Of a stretch of DNA of 64,000 nucleotides, positions 35,762 to 43,991 are shown one piece after another. Under the pieces are notes generated by a model that saw only the letters and a program-made list of their open reading frames with translations, searched no databases and was not told the DNA's origin. Position numbers and translations under genes: made by a program. The stretch is from assembly GCF_015319355.1 (NCBI RefSeq), contig NZ_JADILU010000002.1:620001-684000 (forward strand), read 5' to 3'. The DNA comes from Psychroserpens luteus. Lineage in GTDB: Bacteria; Bacteroidota; Bacteroidia; Flavobacteriales; Flavobacteriaceae. Position 1 is the stretch's first letter; the number at the start of each line of letters is the position of its first letter.

Positions 35762-36763
35762 ATGAAAAAAATTATAATATATCTCGTTTTAGCTTCTTGC
35801 ACGTTTGGTTACGCACAAGAATTAAATTTACCTGTCTGGACACAATATTTAGCAGATAATGATTTTGTGATTTCTCCAACCTATGCAGGAATTGGTGATA
35901 ATCTTAAAGTAAGACTTAACGGACTTACACAATGGGTTGGCATTAAAAATGCACCAGATAATCAAGCGCTTTATGCAGATTTTAGAATTGCACCACAATC
36001 TGGAGTTGGATTATCGTTATACAACGATAGAAACGGAAACACACGTCAAAAAGGTGTGAAATTCTCATTTGCGCATCACATTATTTTAGATTATACCTCA
36101 AAGCAATACTTATCATTTGGATTATCATACAATATCAATAGCTTTAGAATAGATACAGAAAATTTTCAACCTACAGCAGAAATTCCTGTTGTAAATGTTG
36201 GTGATGATAGAGCTGTTTCAAATCATAATTTTGATATTGGTTTACTTTACCGTTTCAATAGATATTATCTTAGTTTCAATGCTAATAATGTTCTAGATAA
36301 AAACATTGATGATTTTTTAGGTGTAGAACCTAGTAAGCTTTTAAATTTCCAAGCTTATACTGGATATATTTTTACTAATAAAAATGACAAGACTGTAGAA
36401 TATGAGCCATCTGCATTTATTCAATTCTTTAATAGTGATAAACGATCTGCTACCGATTTGAATTTTAAATACAGGAAATTTAATAGAAATGGTGATTATT
36501 ACTGGGTTGGAGGATCGTACCGTTTTTTAAATGATCAATATTTAAAGCCTCTTAATTTTGGACCTATGGCTGGCGTTATGAAAAACAACTTTTATTTCGC
36601 TTATTCTTATCAATTGACGATCAATGATCTTTCAGGATATAACTCTGGAACGCACAGTATCACTATTGGTATAGATTTATTACAAGGTATTAGTGATTGC
36701 CCTTGTACAAAAGGAACGAGTTACAGAAAGTATAAAAATAATGGTACTAATTACAAATATTAA
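35762..36763 (+). CDS. PorP/SprF family T9SS outer-membrane protein
   Basis: Protein of 333 residues: signal peptide ending YAQ (about residue 19), then a PorP/SprF barrel (LPVWTQYLADNDFVISPTYAGIGD, ADFRIAPQSGVGLSLYNDRNG). Length is normal for the family (about 310-350) with no extra C-terminal domain, unlike the fusion at 24709. SprF is needed for secretion of SprB in Flavobacterium johnsoniae, so this is the likely partner of the giant adhesin, 31 nt upstream. Confidence 0.9.
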   Translation: MKKIIIYLVLASCTFGYAQELNLPVWTQYLADNDFVISPTYAGIGDNLKVRLNGLTQWVGIKNAPDNQALYADFRIAPQSGVGLSLYNDRNGNTRQKGVKFSFAHHIILDYTSKQYLSFGLSYNINSFRIDTENFQPTAEIPVVNVGDDRAVSNHNFDIGLLYRFNRYYLSFNANNVLDKNIDDFLGVEPSKLLNFQAYTGYIFTNKNDKTVEYEPSAFIQFFNSDKRSATDLNFKYRKFNRNGDYYWVGGSYRFLNDQYLKPLNFGPMAGVMKNNFYFAYSYQLTINDLSGYNSGTHSITIGIDLLQGISDCPCTKGTSYRKYKNNGTNYKY

Positions 36764-36773
36764 AAAACGCGAC

Positions 36774-37643
36774 TTAATCCATTTCTAATTTATAACCAAC
36801 ACCATGTACGTTGGTGATTCGTATAGAATCGTCATCTTTTAATATTTTACGCAATTTAGAGATATAGGTATCTAAACTTCTGCCAACAAAAACGCCATTA
36901 TCTTCCCACACTTTTTTAGTGAGCTCATCACGTGTTATAATTTGATTTGGGTTTGCTACAAATATTTCCAGAAGTTCACATTCCTTTTTTGATAGACTAA
37001 TTTCTGTTGCCGATTTCACAAGTTTGTGTTCTTCCGGATAAAACTGGAAGCTTCCAATTTCAGAATAACTTATATTTTTTTCTTCGGAAATAGGCTGTGA
37101 TTTCTTTTTCCGCAGATATAAAAAGATGAGGTAAACTAAAACACCAAATACAAAAACATAAGGTGTTAGACGTTTTTCATAACCACTTGGAGGTAAAATA
37201 TCTAAAAACTCGACTCTAATTGTATAACACGCTTCAGGAAGATTACGTCCAGCACATGGGATAATGGTTCGCTCCTGTTCTACATTCATTTCATAACTAT
37301 AAGCGACTTCTCCATCTGTACATTGTAGAACTTCTACACGATAGTTTTTTGATATGCTAGCTAAATTTAAACTAGTATGAATGACTGTAACAACATCATT
37401 AGGCTCAAATGATAATGGTTTTTCAAATGATATGCTGTAGATATATGGTTCTAGTTCTTTGATTGGTAGAATTAATGAGGTTGAATCTAAATTCCGAAGT
37501 AATAATTGATTACCAGCTTCTCGCAATGCAACTTTAGTGATACCTGTAATGTCATTAGATTCTTCTTTTGTACATGAGGTCATCATGACTAAAAAAGCCA
37601 ATGCTGCAAAAATAATTTTAGAATAAACGTATTGATATTTCAT
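36774..37643 (-). CDS. Membrane-anchored winged-helix regulator (lipoprotein-like N-terminus)
   Basis: Protein of 289 residues with unusual order. It has an N-terminal hydrophobic signal ending MTSCTKEES (lipobox-like, C about residue 22) and an extracytoplasmic beta domain (about 25-160). Then comes one membrane helix (TPYVFVFGVLVYLIFLYL, followed by RKKK) and a C-terminal OmpR/PhoB-type winged helix (about 200-289, SLSKKECELLEIFVANPNQ, VGRSLDTYISKLRK, NVHGVGYKLE). It would sense in the periplasm and bind DNA from the membrane, like ToxR but in reverse order. The ATG at 37643 is used because it begins the signal segment. It diverges from the YceI gene, a possible target. Confidence 0.8.
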   Translation of the reverse strand: MKYQYVYSKIIFAALAFLVMMTSCTKEESNDITGITKVALREAGNQLLLRNLDSTSLILPIKELEPYIYSISFEKPLSFEPNDVVTVIHTSLNLASISKNYRVEVLQCTDGEVAYSYEMNVEQERTIIPCAGRNLPEACYTIRVEFLDILPPSGYEKRLTPYVFVFGVLVYLIFLYLRKKKSQPISEEKNISYSEIGSFQFYPEEHKLVKSATEISLSKKECELLEIFVANPNQIITRDELTKKVWEDNGVFVGRSLDTYISKLRKILKDDDSIRITNVHGVGYKLEMD

Positions 37644-37773
37644 ATTGAACTGTAAATAACACCATAATTCATGACTTTTTACAACTGTTGACACTTCTTT
37701 TACATTTTTTTGACATTTTTCACTGCACCGAAATCTAGTTTTACCTCAAGAAAATTAATCAAAAACAAAACTC

Positions 37774-38337
37774 ATGAAAACACGAATTTTACTAGTAATC
37801 ATTACATTAGGTATGATTGCATTTGGTAATGCACAAGAAAAGCTAACCATTGATTTAACTAAAAGTGAATTGAAGTGGTCTGGAGATTACACCTTTTATT
37901 TTGGAGGTCATTATGGATATATAGATTTTAAAGAAGGACATTTTATTAAAACAAATGATGTTATTACTGGAGGCGAATTTATTATTGACATGAATTCTAT
38001 CATATGTTTAGATGTAAAAAAACAAGAAGCAAATGAAGGGCTTGTTAACCATCTTAAAGATCCAGATTTTTTTGATGTCGCAAATTATCAAACCGCAAAA
38101 TTGGTAATTACAAACGTAGAGTATCATGACAATACTAAAATGAAAGTCTTTGCAGACTTAACGATTAAAGGAGTTACAAACCCAATGTCATTTCAAGCAG
38201 AAATTGATTACGATGAGAAAACAATGACCACAAAATTTAAAATTGATAGAATGCTTTGGGGAATTAATTACAATAGTAAAATGAAGGATGGCGCAATTTC
38301 AGATGGGATTGGTTTTGAAGTTAAATTAAGTTTATAA
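37774..38337 (+). CDS. YceI-family periplasmic protein
   Basis: Protein of 187 residues with signal peptide (MKTRILLVIITLGMIAFGNAQ). The lipocalin-like YceI fold is recognised from SELKWSGDYTFYFGGHYGYI, GGEFIIDMNSI, FFDVANYQTAKLVITNV and LTIKGVTNPMSFQ. Members bind isoprenoids or other amphiphiles, but the ligand here is unknown. It is divergent from the membrane-bound winged-helix regulator and probably first in a run with the next two genes. Confidence 0.9.
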   Translation: MKTRILLVIITLGMIAFGNAQEKLTIDLTKSELKWSGDYTFYFGGHYGYIDFKEGHFIKTNDVITGGEFIIDMNSIICLDVKKQEANEGLVNHLKDPDFFDVANYQTAKLVITNVEYHDNTKMKVFADLTIKGVTNPMSFQAEIDYDEKTMTTKFKIDRMLWGINYNSKMKDGAISDGIGFEVKLSL

Positions 38338-38363
38338 ATTAAATGTTGATAATCTGAAAGACA

Positions 38364-39317
38364 ATGAATAAAATTTTAGCTTTATTAATGATTAGTATTG
38401 TGATTGGCTGTAAACCAAATGATACTAAAGAAAAAACTGAAAAGGAAGACTGGTGGTTTTGGACTGCAAGTTGGAATTCCGAAGGGAACACAATAGCTGT
38501 TGGAGGAACACAAGACAGCTTAAGAATATTCACTAATTCAAAATTAAAGAGGAATTATCGAATTTCTGGTACTATAACAAGTCTTAAATGGCATCCAAAT
38601 AATAATATAATTGCCATTTCTACTCAAGGCGACAATGCTAAAAGTATGTTGAAAGACATAGACAATGACAAAGAGATTATTTTAGATAGTATTAATGGCT
38701 CTAGAGCAATTGGCTGGAATACTAAAGGTGATTTATTAGCTGTTGGTGGTAATGACGGATTTTTATCTTTATATAATGATCAAGGTATTTTATTAAAAAG
38801 AGTTAATCTTGAGCAAAGGGCAGTAACTGGACTAGATTGGCATCCTGAAAAGAATATTTTAATTACAGTAGGACATCACATTGTGATGTATGATTTTGAA
38901 AACGATAAAAAAACAGAGATTATTCCAAGAAATGTAGACGTTTTAATGCTCTGTGTCGAATGGCATCCATCTGGAAAATTCTTTGTTACAGGAGATTATG
39001 GAGATACAGACTTAAATTATCCTGCTTTACTACAATTTTGGGATGAATATGGTCATAAGATTAAGGATATTGAGCATAGTAAGGCAGAATATAGAAACCT
39101 TAATTGGACAAAAAACGGAGAAGTTTTAGCCACTGCAAGCGATGCAATTAGATTATGGACTAAAGATGGCAAAATAATTAAAGAAAAGAAAGTTGAAAAA
39201 CTACTTTGGGGAATCGATTGGAATAATGATGATAGTCAGTTAGTTACAACAGATGAAGTTGGTAGTGTCATTATTTGGGATAAAGAATTAGAAAAAATTA
39301 AAGAATTAGAATATTAA
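38364..39317 (+). CDS. WD40-repeat lipoprotein
   Basis: Protein of 317 residues with a short lipoprotein signal (MNKILALLMISIVIGC). About six to seven WD40-like blades follow, for example FWTASWNSEGNTIAVGGTQDSLRIF, SLKWHPNNNIIAIST, GLDWHPEKNILITVG and GIDWNNDDSQLVTTDEVGSVIIWDK. It would form one beta propeller on the periplasmic face of a membrane. Target unknown. The next gene starts 5 nt after its stop, so both are co-expressed. Confidence 0.82.
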   Translation: MNKILALLMISIVIGCKPNDTKEKTEKEDWWFWTASWNSEGNTIAVGGTQDSLRIFTNSKLKRNYRISGTITSLKWHPNNNIIAISTQGDNAKSMLKDIDNDKEIILDSINGSRAIGWNTKGDLLAVGGNDGFLSLYNDQGILLKRVNLEQRAVTGLDWHPEKNILITVGHHIVMYDFENDKKTEIIPRNVDVLMLCVEWHPSGKFFVTGDYGDTDLNYPALLQFWDEYGHKIKDIEHSKAEYRNLNWTKNGEVLATASDAIRLWTKDGKIIKEKKVEKLLWGIDWNNDDSQLVTTDEVGSVIIWDKELEKIKELEY

Positions 39318-39322
39318 TACAG

Positions 39323-39919
39323 ATGAAAAACAGAATATTCACCATTGTATTTCTTTTAGGCTCCATACTCAGTTATGGACAAGAAGAAAAGTCTTTAGGA
39401 GTTTTAAAATCTGATACCACATGGTTGAAAGAGATTATTGAATTCCCTATTGGTTTTGCACCAGAAATTAAATATACTGAAGGTTACGAAGATCTTAGAT
39501 TTGCTAAAAAATGGAGAGACAAAACACATGATGATTTTTGGTGTTATATGTTTGCATGGCATATTAAAACGCATGAAAAGCAAACTGTAGAAATCTTAGA
39601 AGCTAATATCAAATCCTATTATGATGGTTTGATGGGAGTTGTCAATAAAAAAAAAGATTTTAAAGTCCCTGAAACAACCGTTTTATTTATCAAAACTGAA
39701 GATAATAATGAGGACTCTGGTTTTATAGGAAAGCTCTATGTCTATGATTCTTTCACATCAGAAGCTATGATTACTTTAAACGTAAAAGCTAAAGTGTATT
39801 ATTGTGACCAAAATGAATCTACTACTGTACTTTTTAAATTGTCCCCTCAAAATTTTGATCATGAGATTTGGGAACGATTTAATGAAGTAACACTCAAAGA
39901 TGATTTATGTGAACATTAA
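39323..39919 (+). CDS. Secreted protein of unknown function
   Basis: Protein of 198 residues with signal peptide (to SYGQ, about residue 20). The mature part includes EIIEFPIGFAPEIKYTEGYEDLRFAKKW and CYMFAWHIK, aromatic-rich and without known catalytic motifs. Probably co-transcribed with the WD40 lipoprotein. Its stop codon overlaps that of the convergent gene by 4 nt. Family not recognised. Confidence 0.7.
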   Translation: MKNRIFTIVFLLGSILSYGQEEKSLGVLKSDTTWLKEIIEFPIGFAPEIKYTEGYEDLRFAKKWRDKTHDDFWCYMFAWHIKTHEKQTVEILEANIKSYYDGLMGVVNKKKDFKVPETTVLFIKTEDNNEDSGFIGKLYVYDSFTSEAMITLNVKAKVYYCDQNESTTVLFKLSPQNFDHEIWERFNEVTLKDDLCEH

Positions 39920-40488
39920 TTTTCCCAACCCCAAGGAGCATCTGGAATTCCAATAGTTTGAGTTAAATCCATAACAACTTTAAAAACACGATCTGTACCT
40001 AAACGTCTTAGATTATATGTAAATGTGGTGTTATCTATAGTGATCCACCACACATTTGTTGCTGCATCAGGAATCATTTGTTGCGTATGCTCATCTGCTG
40101 AGAATATTTGAATATCTTTTTTACCTGTGTTATTGGTTGTACCACCATAAAAATTGACATCATCTTCTGTTCCATCTTTATGTCTGTGGTCATGTTTTAA
40201 TGCTATGCGATCATTTTCGTAAGTTAAAATCCATGTTCGTGATTTATCATCACCAACAAAAAAAGGAATTTTGATTTCGTTATCTGTGCATTTACGAATA
40301 TGCATCACTAATTGTTTTCCTCCAAAATCTTTATCTTCTTTTGGTAATTCTAAGCGACCTTGATAGGCTTTACCACAATGTGATTGCAGCGTATTCCAGA
40401 ATTGTTTTGATGGAGTTTCTGTTTCCTGAGCTGAAGCTACAAGTGAAATGAAAAAACATAAAAGAAGTGATTTAATTTTTAGAATCAT
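39916..40488 (-). CDS. Secreted protein of unknown function
   Basis: Protein of 190 residues with signal peptide ending VASAQ. Conserved-looking blocks: FWNTLQSHCGKAYQGRL, HIRKCTDNEIKIPF, ALKHDHRHKDGTEDD and a PWGWEN end. It resembles a widespread flavobacterial exported protein of unknown role; the His/Asp-rich HDHRHKDGTEDD segment could bind a metal. Tail-to-tail with the preceding gene, sharing 4 nt. Confidence 0.72.
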   Translation of the reverse strand: MILKIKSLLLCFFISLVASAQETETPSKQFWNTLQSHCGKAYQGRLELPKEDKDFGGKQLVMHIRKCTDNEIKIPFFVGDDKSRTWILTYENDRIALKHDHRHKDGTEDDVNFYGGTTNNTGKKDIQIFSADEHTQQMIPDAATNVWWITIDNTTFTYNLRRLGTDRVFKVVMDLTQTIGIPDAPWGWEN

Positions 40489-40564
40489 TAACTATGGTTT
40501 TAAGACAAAGGAAAGTTACTATTTATTAATCAATAAATTACTATCTTCATAAAAACATACAGAT

Positions 40565-40756
40565 ATGCTTAGTATCCCTTGTCCTAAATGTAAAAATCGA
40601 ATTGAATTTGATTTAAAAGATATCTTAGAAGGAAAGAAATTTACTTGTAGTAATTGCAACACAACAGTGGCTTTATCATATGAAGATAATAAAACGACCC
40701 TACTCAATGCTCAAGAAAAATTAGATGATCTAAAGAATAAATTAGATATTGATTAA
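40565..40756 (+). CDS. Small zinc-ribbon protein
   Basis: Protein of 63 residues. Two Cys pairs (C-P-K-C at 6-9 and C-S-N-C at 28-31) make a rubredoxin-like or zinc-ribbon knuckle, followed by a charged helical tail. It is probably a cytoplasmic metal-binding or nucleic-acid-binding protein. Small size, but the Cys spacing and the position between two genes support a real gene. Confidence 0.7.
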   Translation: MLSIPCPKCKNRIEFDLKDILEGKKFTCSNCNTTVALSYEDNKTTLLNAQEKLDDLKNKLDID

Positions 40757-40780
40757 CTAATCTGTTTAATACTGAAATCC

Positions 40781-40788
40781 TATATTTG
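40781..40788 (+). promoter_or_regulatory. -7 element (TATATTTG)
   Basis: Exact TAnnTTTG match 16 nt before the ATG of the TMEM175-like gene at 40805. The -33 box is not clear. Confidence 0.45.
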
Positions 40789-40804
40789 AGAATACCTTAA
40801 CTAT

Positions 40805-41419
40805 ATGAAAGACCTTATATTTGATAAAAATCGTGTTATAAATTTTAGTGATGCTGTATTTTCTATTGCTATGACTTTATTAGTTTTAGAAGTAGGAATT
40901 CCTTCTGTAAAAGCAATTTCTACATACGATACTTGGGAATTATTACAATACCGAATTCCAAATTTTATAGGATTTATAGTTAGTTTTTTAGTGACTGCTT
41001 TATATTGGGTTTCGCATTTAAGATCAATGAAATTTGTAACTAAAGTAGACTCAAAACTATTATGGCTTAATATATTTCTATTGCTTTTCATTGTACTTAT
41101 GCCCTTTTCTACAGGGCTTTATGTTGGCGGTTTTGATTATGTTGGCCCCTTTGTTTTCTATTGCTTTAATTTAACTGGTATAGGGATATTTAATTTTCTA
41201 TTGATTAGTTATATTATCAAAAAAGAAAAAGGCCATCCCGAATTAACACCTCATGCCATAAAGTGGTATACATACACAGCACTAAACGCATTGATTATTT
41301 GGATTTTAGCAGGTGTTTTGGCATTCATTCTTCCTTTAGTAGCAAAAATGATATTCATATTAATCTTTATTATTCAGTTTATTATAAACCGTAATTACAG
41401 AATAAAAGAAAATAAATAA
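40805..41419 (+). CDS. TMEM175-family membrane protein (probable potassium channel)
   Basis: Integral membrane protein of 204 residues with about six hydrophobic helices. The first carries FSDAVFSIAMTLLVLEV, the signature FSDxxFxIAxTLLVL of the TMEM175/DUF1211 family, whose bacterial members form tetrameric K+ channels using this helix as the gate. Its stop codon abuts that of the convergent gene with no gap. Confidence 0.85.
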   Translation: MKDLIFDKNRVINFSDAVFSIAMTLLVLEVGIPSVKAISTYDTWELLQYRIPNFIGFIVSFLVTALYWVSHLRSMKFVTKVDSKLLWLNIFLLLFIVLMPFSTGLYVGGFDYVGPFVFYCFNLTGIGIFNFLLISYIIKKEKGHPELTPHAIKWYTYTALNALIIWILAGVLAFILPLVAKMIFILIFIIQFIINRNYRIKENK

Positions 41420-41971
41420 TTAATTCTCTTCGGAAATTGAACTCACAGTACCAGTATATCTAATTGGAAAACGTTTTGCACCTTTAAGGATAATTTCACT
41501 TCTAAGGTTTGGAAATAAGTGAATGATGACATCAAAGTTTTCTGAATGACTTCTAGCATCAAAACGTATCGTATAACTGCTATTATCGTTCTTTACAACT
41601 CGATAATTCTTTATAGTACCATCAAAATTAATGCTATTGTCTGATCCATTGTATCCAGATGTAGATTGTACTTCACCAAAAAATGGAAGTTGAGATGATA
41701 CATTTTCATTATCCAATCTTAGCTCATTTGGATTTCCTGAAAGACTAATACGACTCGCACTATCTCCTGCTGAGAAAAAACCTGCATTTTGTAAAGCCAT
41801 CATAGTGTTTGTAGATTGTGGTAAAGCCCAATCTGATTCAATAACAAAAGACTTACTATAAACCAATTGATCTAAAGCTGCTATTTGGGTTGGTGTCGCT
41901 GTGGTTTTTGAAGAGCTGCAATTAAGTAGCAATCCTAAAGAGAGCACAAAAACGATTACATTATATTTCAT
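41420..41971 (-). CDS. DUF4251-type lipoprotein
   Basis: Protein of 183 residues with a lipoprotein-like signal (FVLSLGLLLNCSSSK). The mature part follows the Bacteroidota DUF4251 pattern: SFVIESDWALPQ, a mid beta region (LPFFGEVQS, INFDGTIKNY) and YTIRFDARSHSENFDV near the end. Function unknown. Its last codons include one copy of the CTTCGGAAAT decamer (41428). Confidence 0.75.
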   Translation of the reverse strand: MKYNVIVFVLSLGLLLNCSSSKTTATPTQIAALDQLVYSKSFVIESDWALPQSTNTMMALQNAGFFSAGDSASRISLSGNPNELRLDNENVSSQLPFFGEVQSTSGYNGSDNSINFDGTIKNYRVVKNDNSSYTIRFDARSHSENFDVIIHLFPNLRSEIILKGAKRFPIRYTGTVSSISEEN

Positions 41972-42049
41972 AATTAAACCTATTAATAGAACTATAAGAT
42001 ACGAAAATGATAATTTAAACGCATGTTAATTAACATTTTACAATAAAAA

Positions 42050-42078
42050 AAAATCGCAAACAAAATGTCTGCGATTTT
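42050..42078 (-). terminator. Rho-independent terminator
   Basis: AAAATCGCA (42050-42058) pairs with TGCGATTTT (42070-42078). The A-run left of it gives U on the minus strand, ending the PepSY-like gene transcript 22 nt past its stop. Confidence 0.75.
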
Positions 42079-42099
42079 CAAATTCATTTGTGGAATTAA

Positions 42100-42528
42100 T
42101 TAATTTATAATGTCTCCATTTTCTTTAAATTCAACATCCATATTTTTTCCTTTTTTCTTGAACTCTACGTCATAAAAGACTCCTTTAGAGTGGTGTTCTA
42201 CTTTCTCAACTTCTGTAATATCTTCACTTCCGTAATCTGCTTTGATTATATCTCGTATGGCTTTAGGTAAGTCTTTGACATCTATACTAGTTTCTGTTTC
42301 AATCCAATTTCCGTTATGAGAAAAATCGGCTCTATATTTTACACCATCAACTTTGAAATTTGATTCGTAATTACCATTGTCATCTTTATGCCAATCTGGA
42401 TCATCTTCTCCTGGATACATTTTTTGAAATGTAGCTTTTACTGCATCAGGAACTTGGGCTTTGACCGTATTTTGACAGGCAAATATTGTAATTGTAAATA
42501 AGGCGATTAAAATTATATTCTTTTTCAT
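42100..42528 (-). CDS. Secreted PepSY-like (BLIP-like) protein
   Basis: Protein of 142 residues with signal peptide containing IFACQNTVKAQ. Two PepSY-like repeats: VPDAVKATFQKMYPGEDDPDW with WHKDDNGNYES, and LPKAIRDIIKADYGSEDITEVEKVE. This is the putative beta-lactamase-inhibitor-like PepSY family common in Bacteroidota. Role unknown, periplasmic or lipid-anchored. Has its own terminator. Confidence 0.8.
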   Translation of the reverse strand: MKKNIILIALFTITIFACQNTVKAQVPDAVKATFQKMYPGEDDPDWHKDDNGNYESNFKVDGVKYRADFSHNGNWIETETSIDVKDLPKAIRDIIKADYGSEDITEVEKVEHHSKGVFYDVEFKKKGKNMDVEFKENGDIIN

Positions 42529-42715
42529 ATCTGTTTTTGTTTTGTGAAAACAAAGATATCGCTCATTAATATGTGTCGTTTGCTCATAAGCTATAAATCA
42601 TAACCGTATCACTTCTTTTGAATTACGTTAAAAATATAAGTATATAAGACAAACGAACATCCTGACTCTCTGTATATTGAAATAGAAATTAGTTTAACCA
42701 TTAAAACATTATAAA

Positions 42716-42868
42716 ATGTCATTACTTACAATTATACTAAGTGTCCTTTTACCACCTGTAGCAGTATTTATGAAACATGGAGTTGGTAAAAATTTACTAA
42801 TAAATATTATACTTACCATTTTAGGATGGGTTCCAGGTGTGATACATGCATTAATCGTTAACAAATAA
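42716..42868 (+). CDS. YqaE/Pmp3-family small membrane protein
   Basis: Protein of 50 residues: MSLLTIILSVLLPPVAVFMK, then HGVGKNLLINIILT and ILGWVPGVIHALIVNK. Two membrane helices, the LPP motif in the first, and the GWVPGVIHA end are diagnostic of the Pmp3/YqaE family of stress-linked membrane peptides. It lies 10 nt before the next small gene and is likely expressed with it. Confidence 0.88.
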   Translation: MSLLTIILSVLLPPVAVFMKHGVGKNLLINIILTILGWVPGVIHALIVNK

Positions 42869-42878
42869 AATAATTATT

Positions 42879-43172
42879 ATGAAACAGATAGATAAAAAAG
42901 AAAAACTGGATTACAATCCAGAAATCACAAAAGAAGATAAGAGCATTTTAGGAGATAAAGCTGGAAATCTTAAAACAGAACTAAGTGAAGACGACATTTT
43001 AAAAAACAGAGAAAGACCAGTTGATTTTACTGGTAAGAACCTTGATGTTCCAGGTCGTACATTACCTAAAAATCGTTCTAATTCTGAATTAAAAGATGAG
43101 GAAAATCAATTATATAGTCAAGGAGGAGAATCAAATGAAAGTCTTGAACAAACGACAGAACATCTTAAATAA
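42879..43172 (+). CDS. Small hydrophilic protein of unknown function
   Basis: Protein of 97 residues, highly charged and without hydrophobic core (MKQIDKKEKLDYNPEITKED to SNESLEQTTEHLK), so probably intrinsically disordered. It follows the Pmp3-like gene by 10 nt and is followed by a terminator. Such pairs are typically general-stress genes. Family not recognised. Confidence 0.7.
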   Translation: MKQIDKKEKLDYNPEITKEDKSILGDKAGNLKTELSEDDILKNRERPVDFTGKNLDVPGRTLPKNRSNSELKDEENQLYSQGGESNESLEQTTEHLK

Positions 43173-43203
43173 TAAACACCAAATTGCTACGAAAAAGAAA
43201 AGA

Positions 43204-43224
43204 CTGCTAATTTAATTTTAGCAG
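43204..43224 (+). terminator. Rho-independent terminator
   Basis: CTGCTAA (43204-43210) pairs with TTAGCAG (43218-43224), followed by CC and a run of seven T. It ends the Pmp3-like and hydrophilic protein transcript. Confidence 0.8.
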
Positions 43225-43251
43225 CCTTTTTTTATATCAAAAAATTGAAAT

Positions 43252-43875
43252 TTAGAACATTGATTCTAGTTCTTTTCTATTTACAGATTGACCATATAAT
43301 TTTTGATCAGGATCCATAATATTTGTTTTGGTTAAATCACCAATATAAACAGCATCAAATCCTATGTCTTCAATAAGTTGTTGAGTTTTATTTTTGCTAT
43401 CTTCATCTTGAGCAGCAAATGGGATGGCCAATTTATCTTGATCTCTCCAAGCTCTATCTTTTAAATGTTCTGCTTTGATGGTGTTGAAGGCTTTAGCTGT
43501 TTTTGCAGTATTGAATTTCATTGCAGTATATTCCGAAGCATTTCTATTACTATCTCTAACGTCTTGTGCCATTTTACCGTCACGATCTGGATATGGATTT
43601 GTCGCGTCAATTATCACTTTATTTCCGTATTCTCCAGCATATAACTCAGATAATCTATCTATTGCCATATATGGTGTCGCTAATAGATATACATCTGCCT
43701 TGGCTTCAAAAGCTTTTTCTATACTTACTGCTTTAGAATTACCACCAGCATCTCTAACTAAATCATTAAGTTGTTCTGGGTGTCTAGAACTAAACAGCAC
43801 TTCATGACCTGCTTTTGCCCAATGTTTTCCTAAATTACCTCCAATGTTTCCACTTCCTATTACTCCTATTTTCAT
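43252..43875 (-). CDS. F420-dependent NADP reductase-like oxidoreductase
   Basis: Cytoplasmic protein of 207 residues with an N-terminal Rossmann fold (MKIGVIGSGNIGGNLGKHWAK, GxGxxG at residues 7-12) and the SSRHPEQL loop. It belongs to the NADP oxidoreductase/F420-dependent family (PF03807). Flavobacteria do not usually make F420, so the natural cofactor is probably NAD(P)H alone. A pair of AACTCAAA sites lies upstream (43944-43972). Confidence 0.82.
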   Translation of the reverse strand: MKIGVIGSGNIGGNLGKHWAKAGHEVLFSSRHPEQLNDLVRDAGGNSKAVSIEKAFEAKADVYLLATPYMAIDRLSELYAGEYGNKVIIDATNPYPDRDGKMAQDVRDSNRNASEYTAMKFNTAKTAKAFNTIKAEHLKDRAWRDQDKLAIPFAAQDEDSKNKTQQLIEDIGFDAVYIGDLTKTNIMDPDQKLYGQSVNRKELESMF

Positions 43876-43943
43876 TTTATTCTCGATTTAAATGTTAAAC
43901 AAATATTTCAGAATAAAAATCATTAAAAAAAACAAGAATCGTC

Positions 43944-43972
43944 AACTCAAATAATCAAAGTATTAACTCAAA
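43944..43972. promoter_or_regulatory. Paired AACTCAAA sites, possible operator
   Basis: AACTCAAA at 43944-43951 and again at 43965-43972, a 21-bp period. The same octamer is paired at 22 bp in the S24 repressor/polymerase promoter (7588 and 7610). They lie upstream of the oxidoreductase start at 43875. Confidence 0.35.
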
Positions 43973-43991
43973 TGATAAAATCTAGGTAAGA

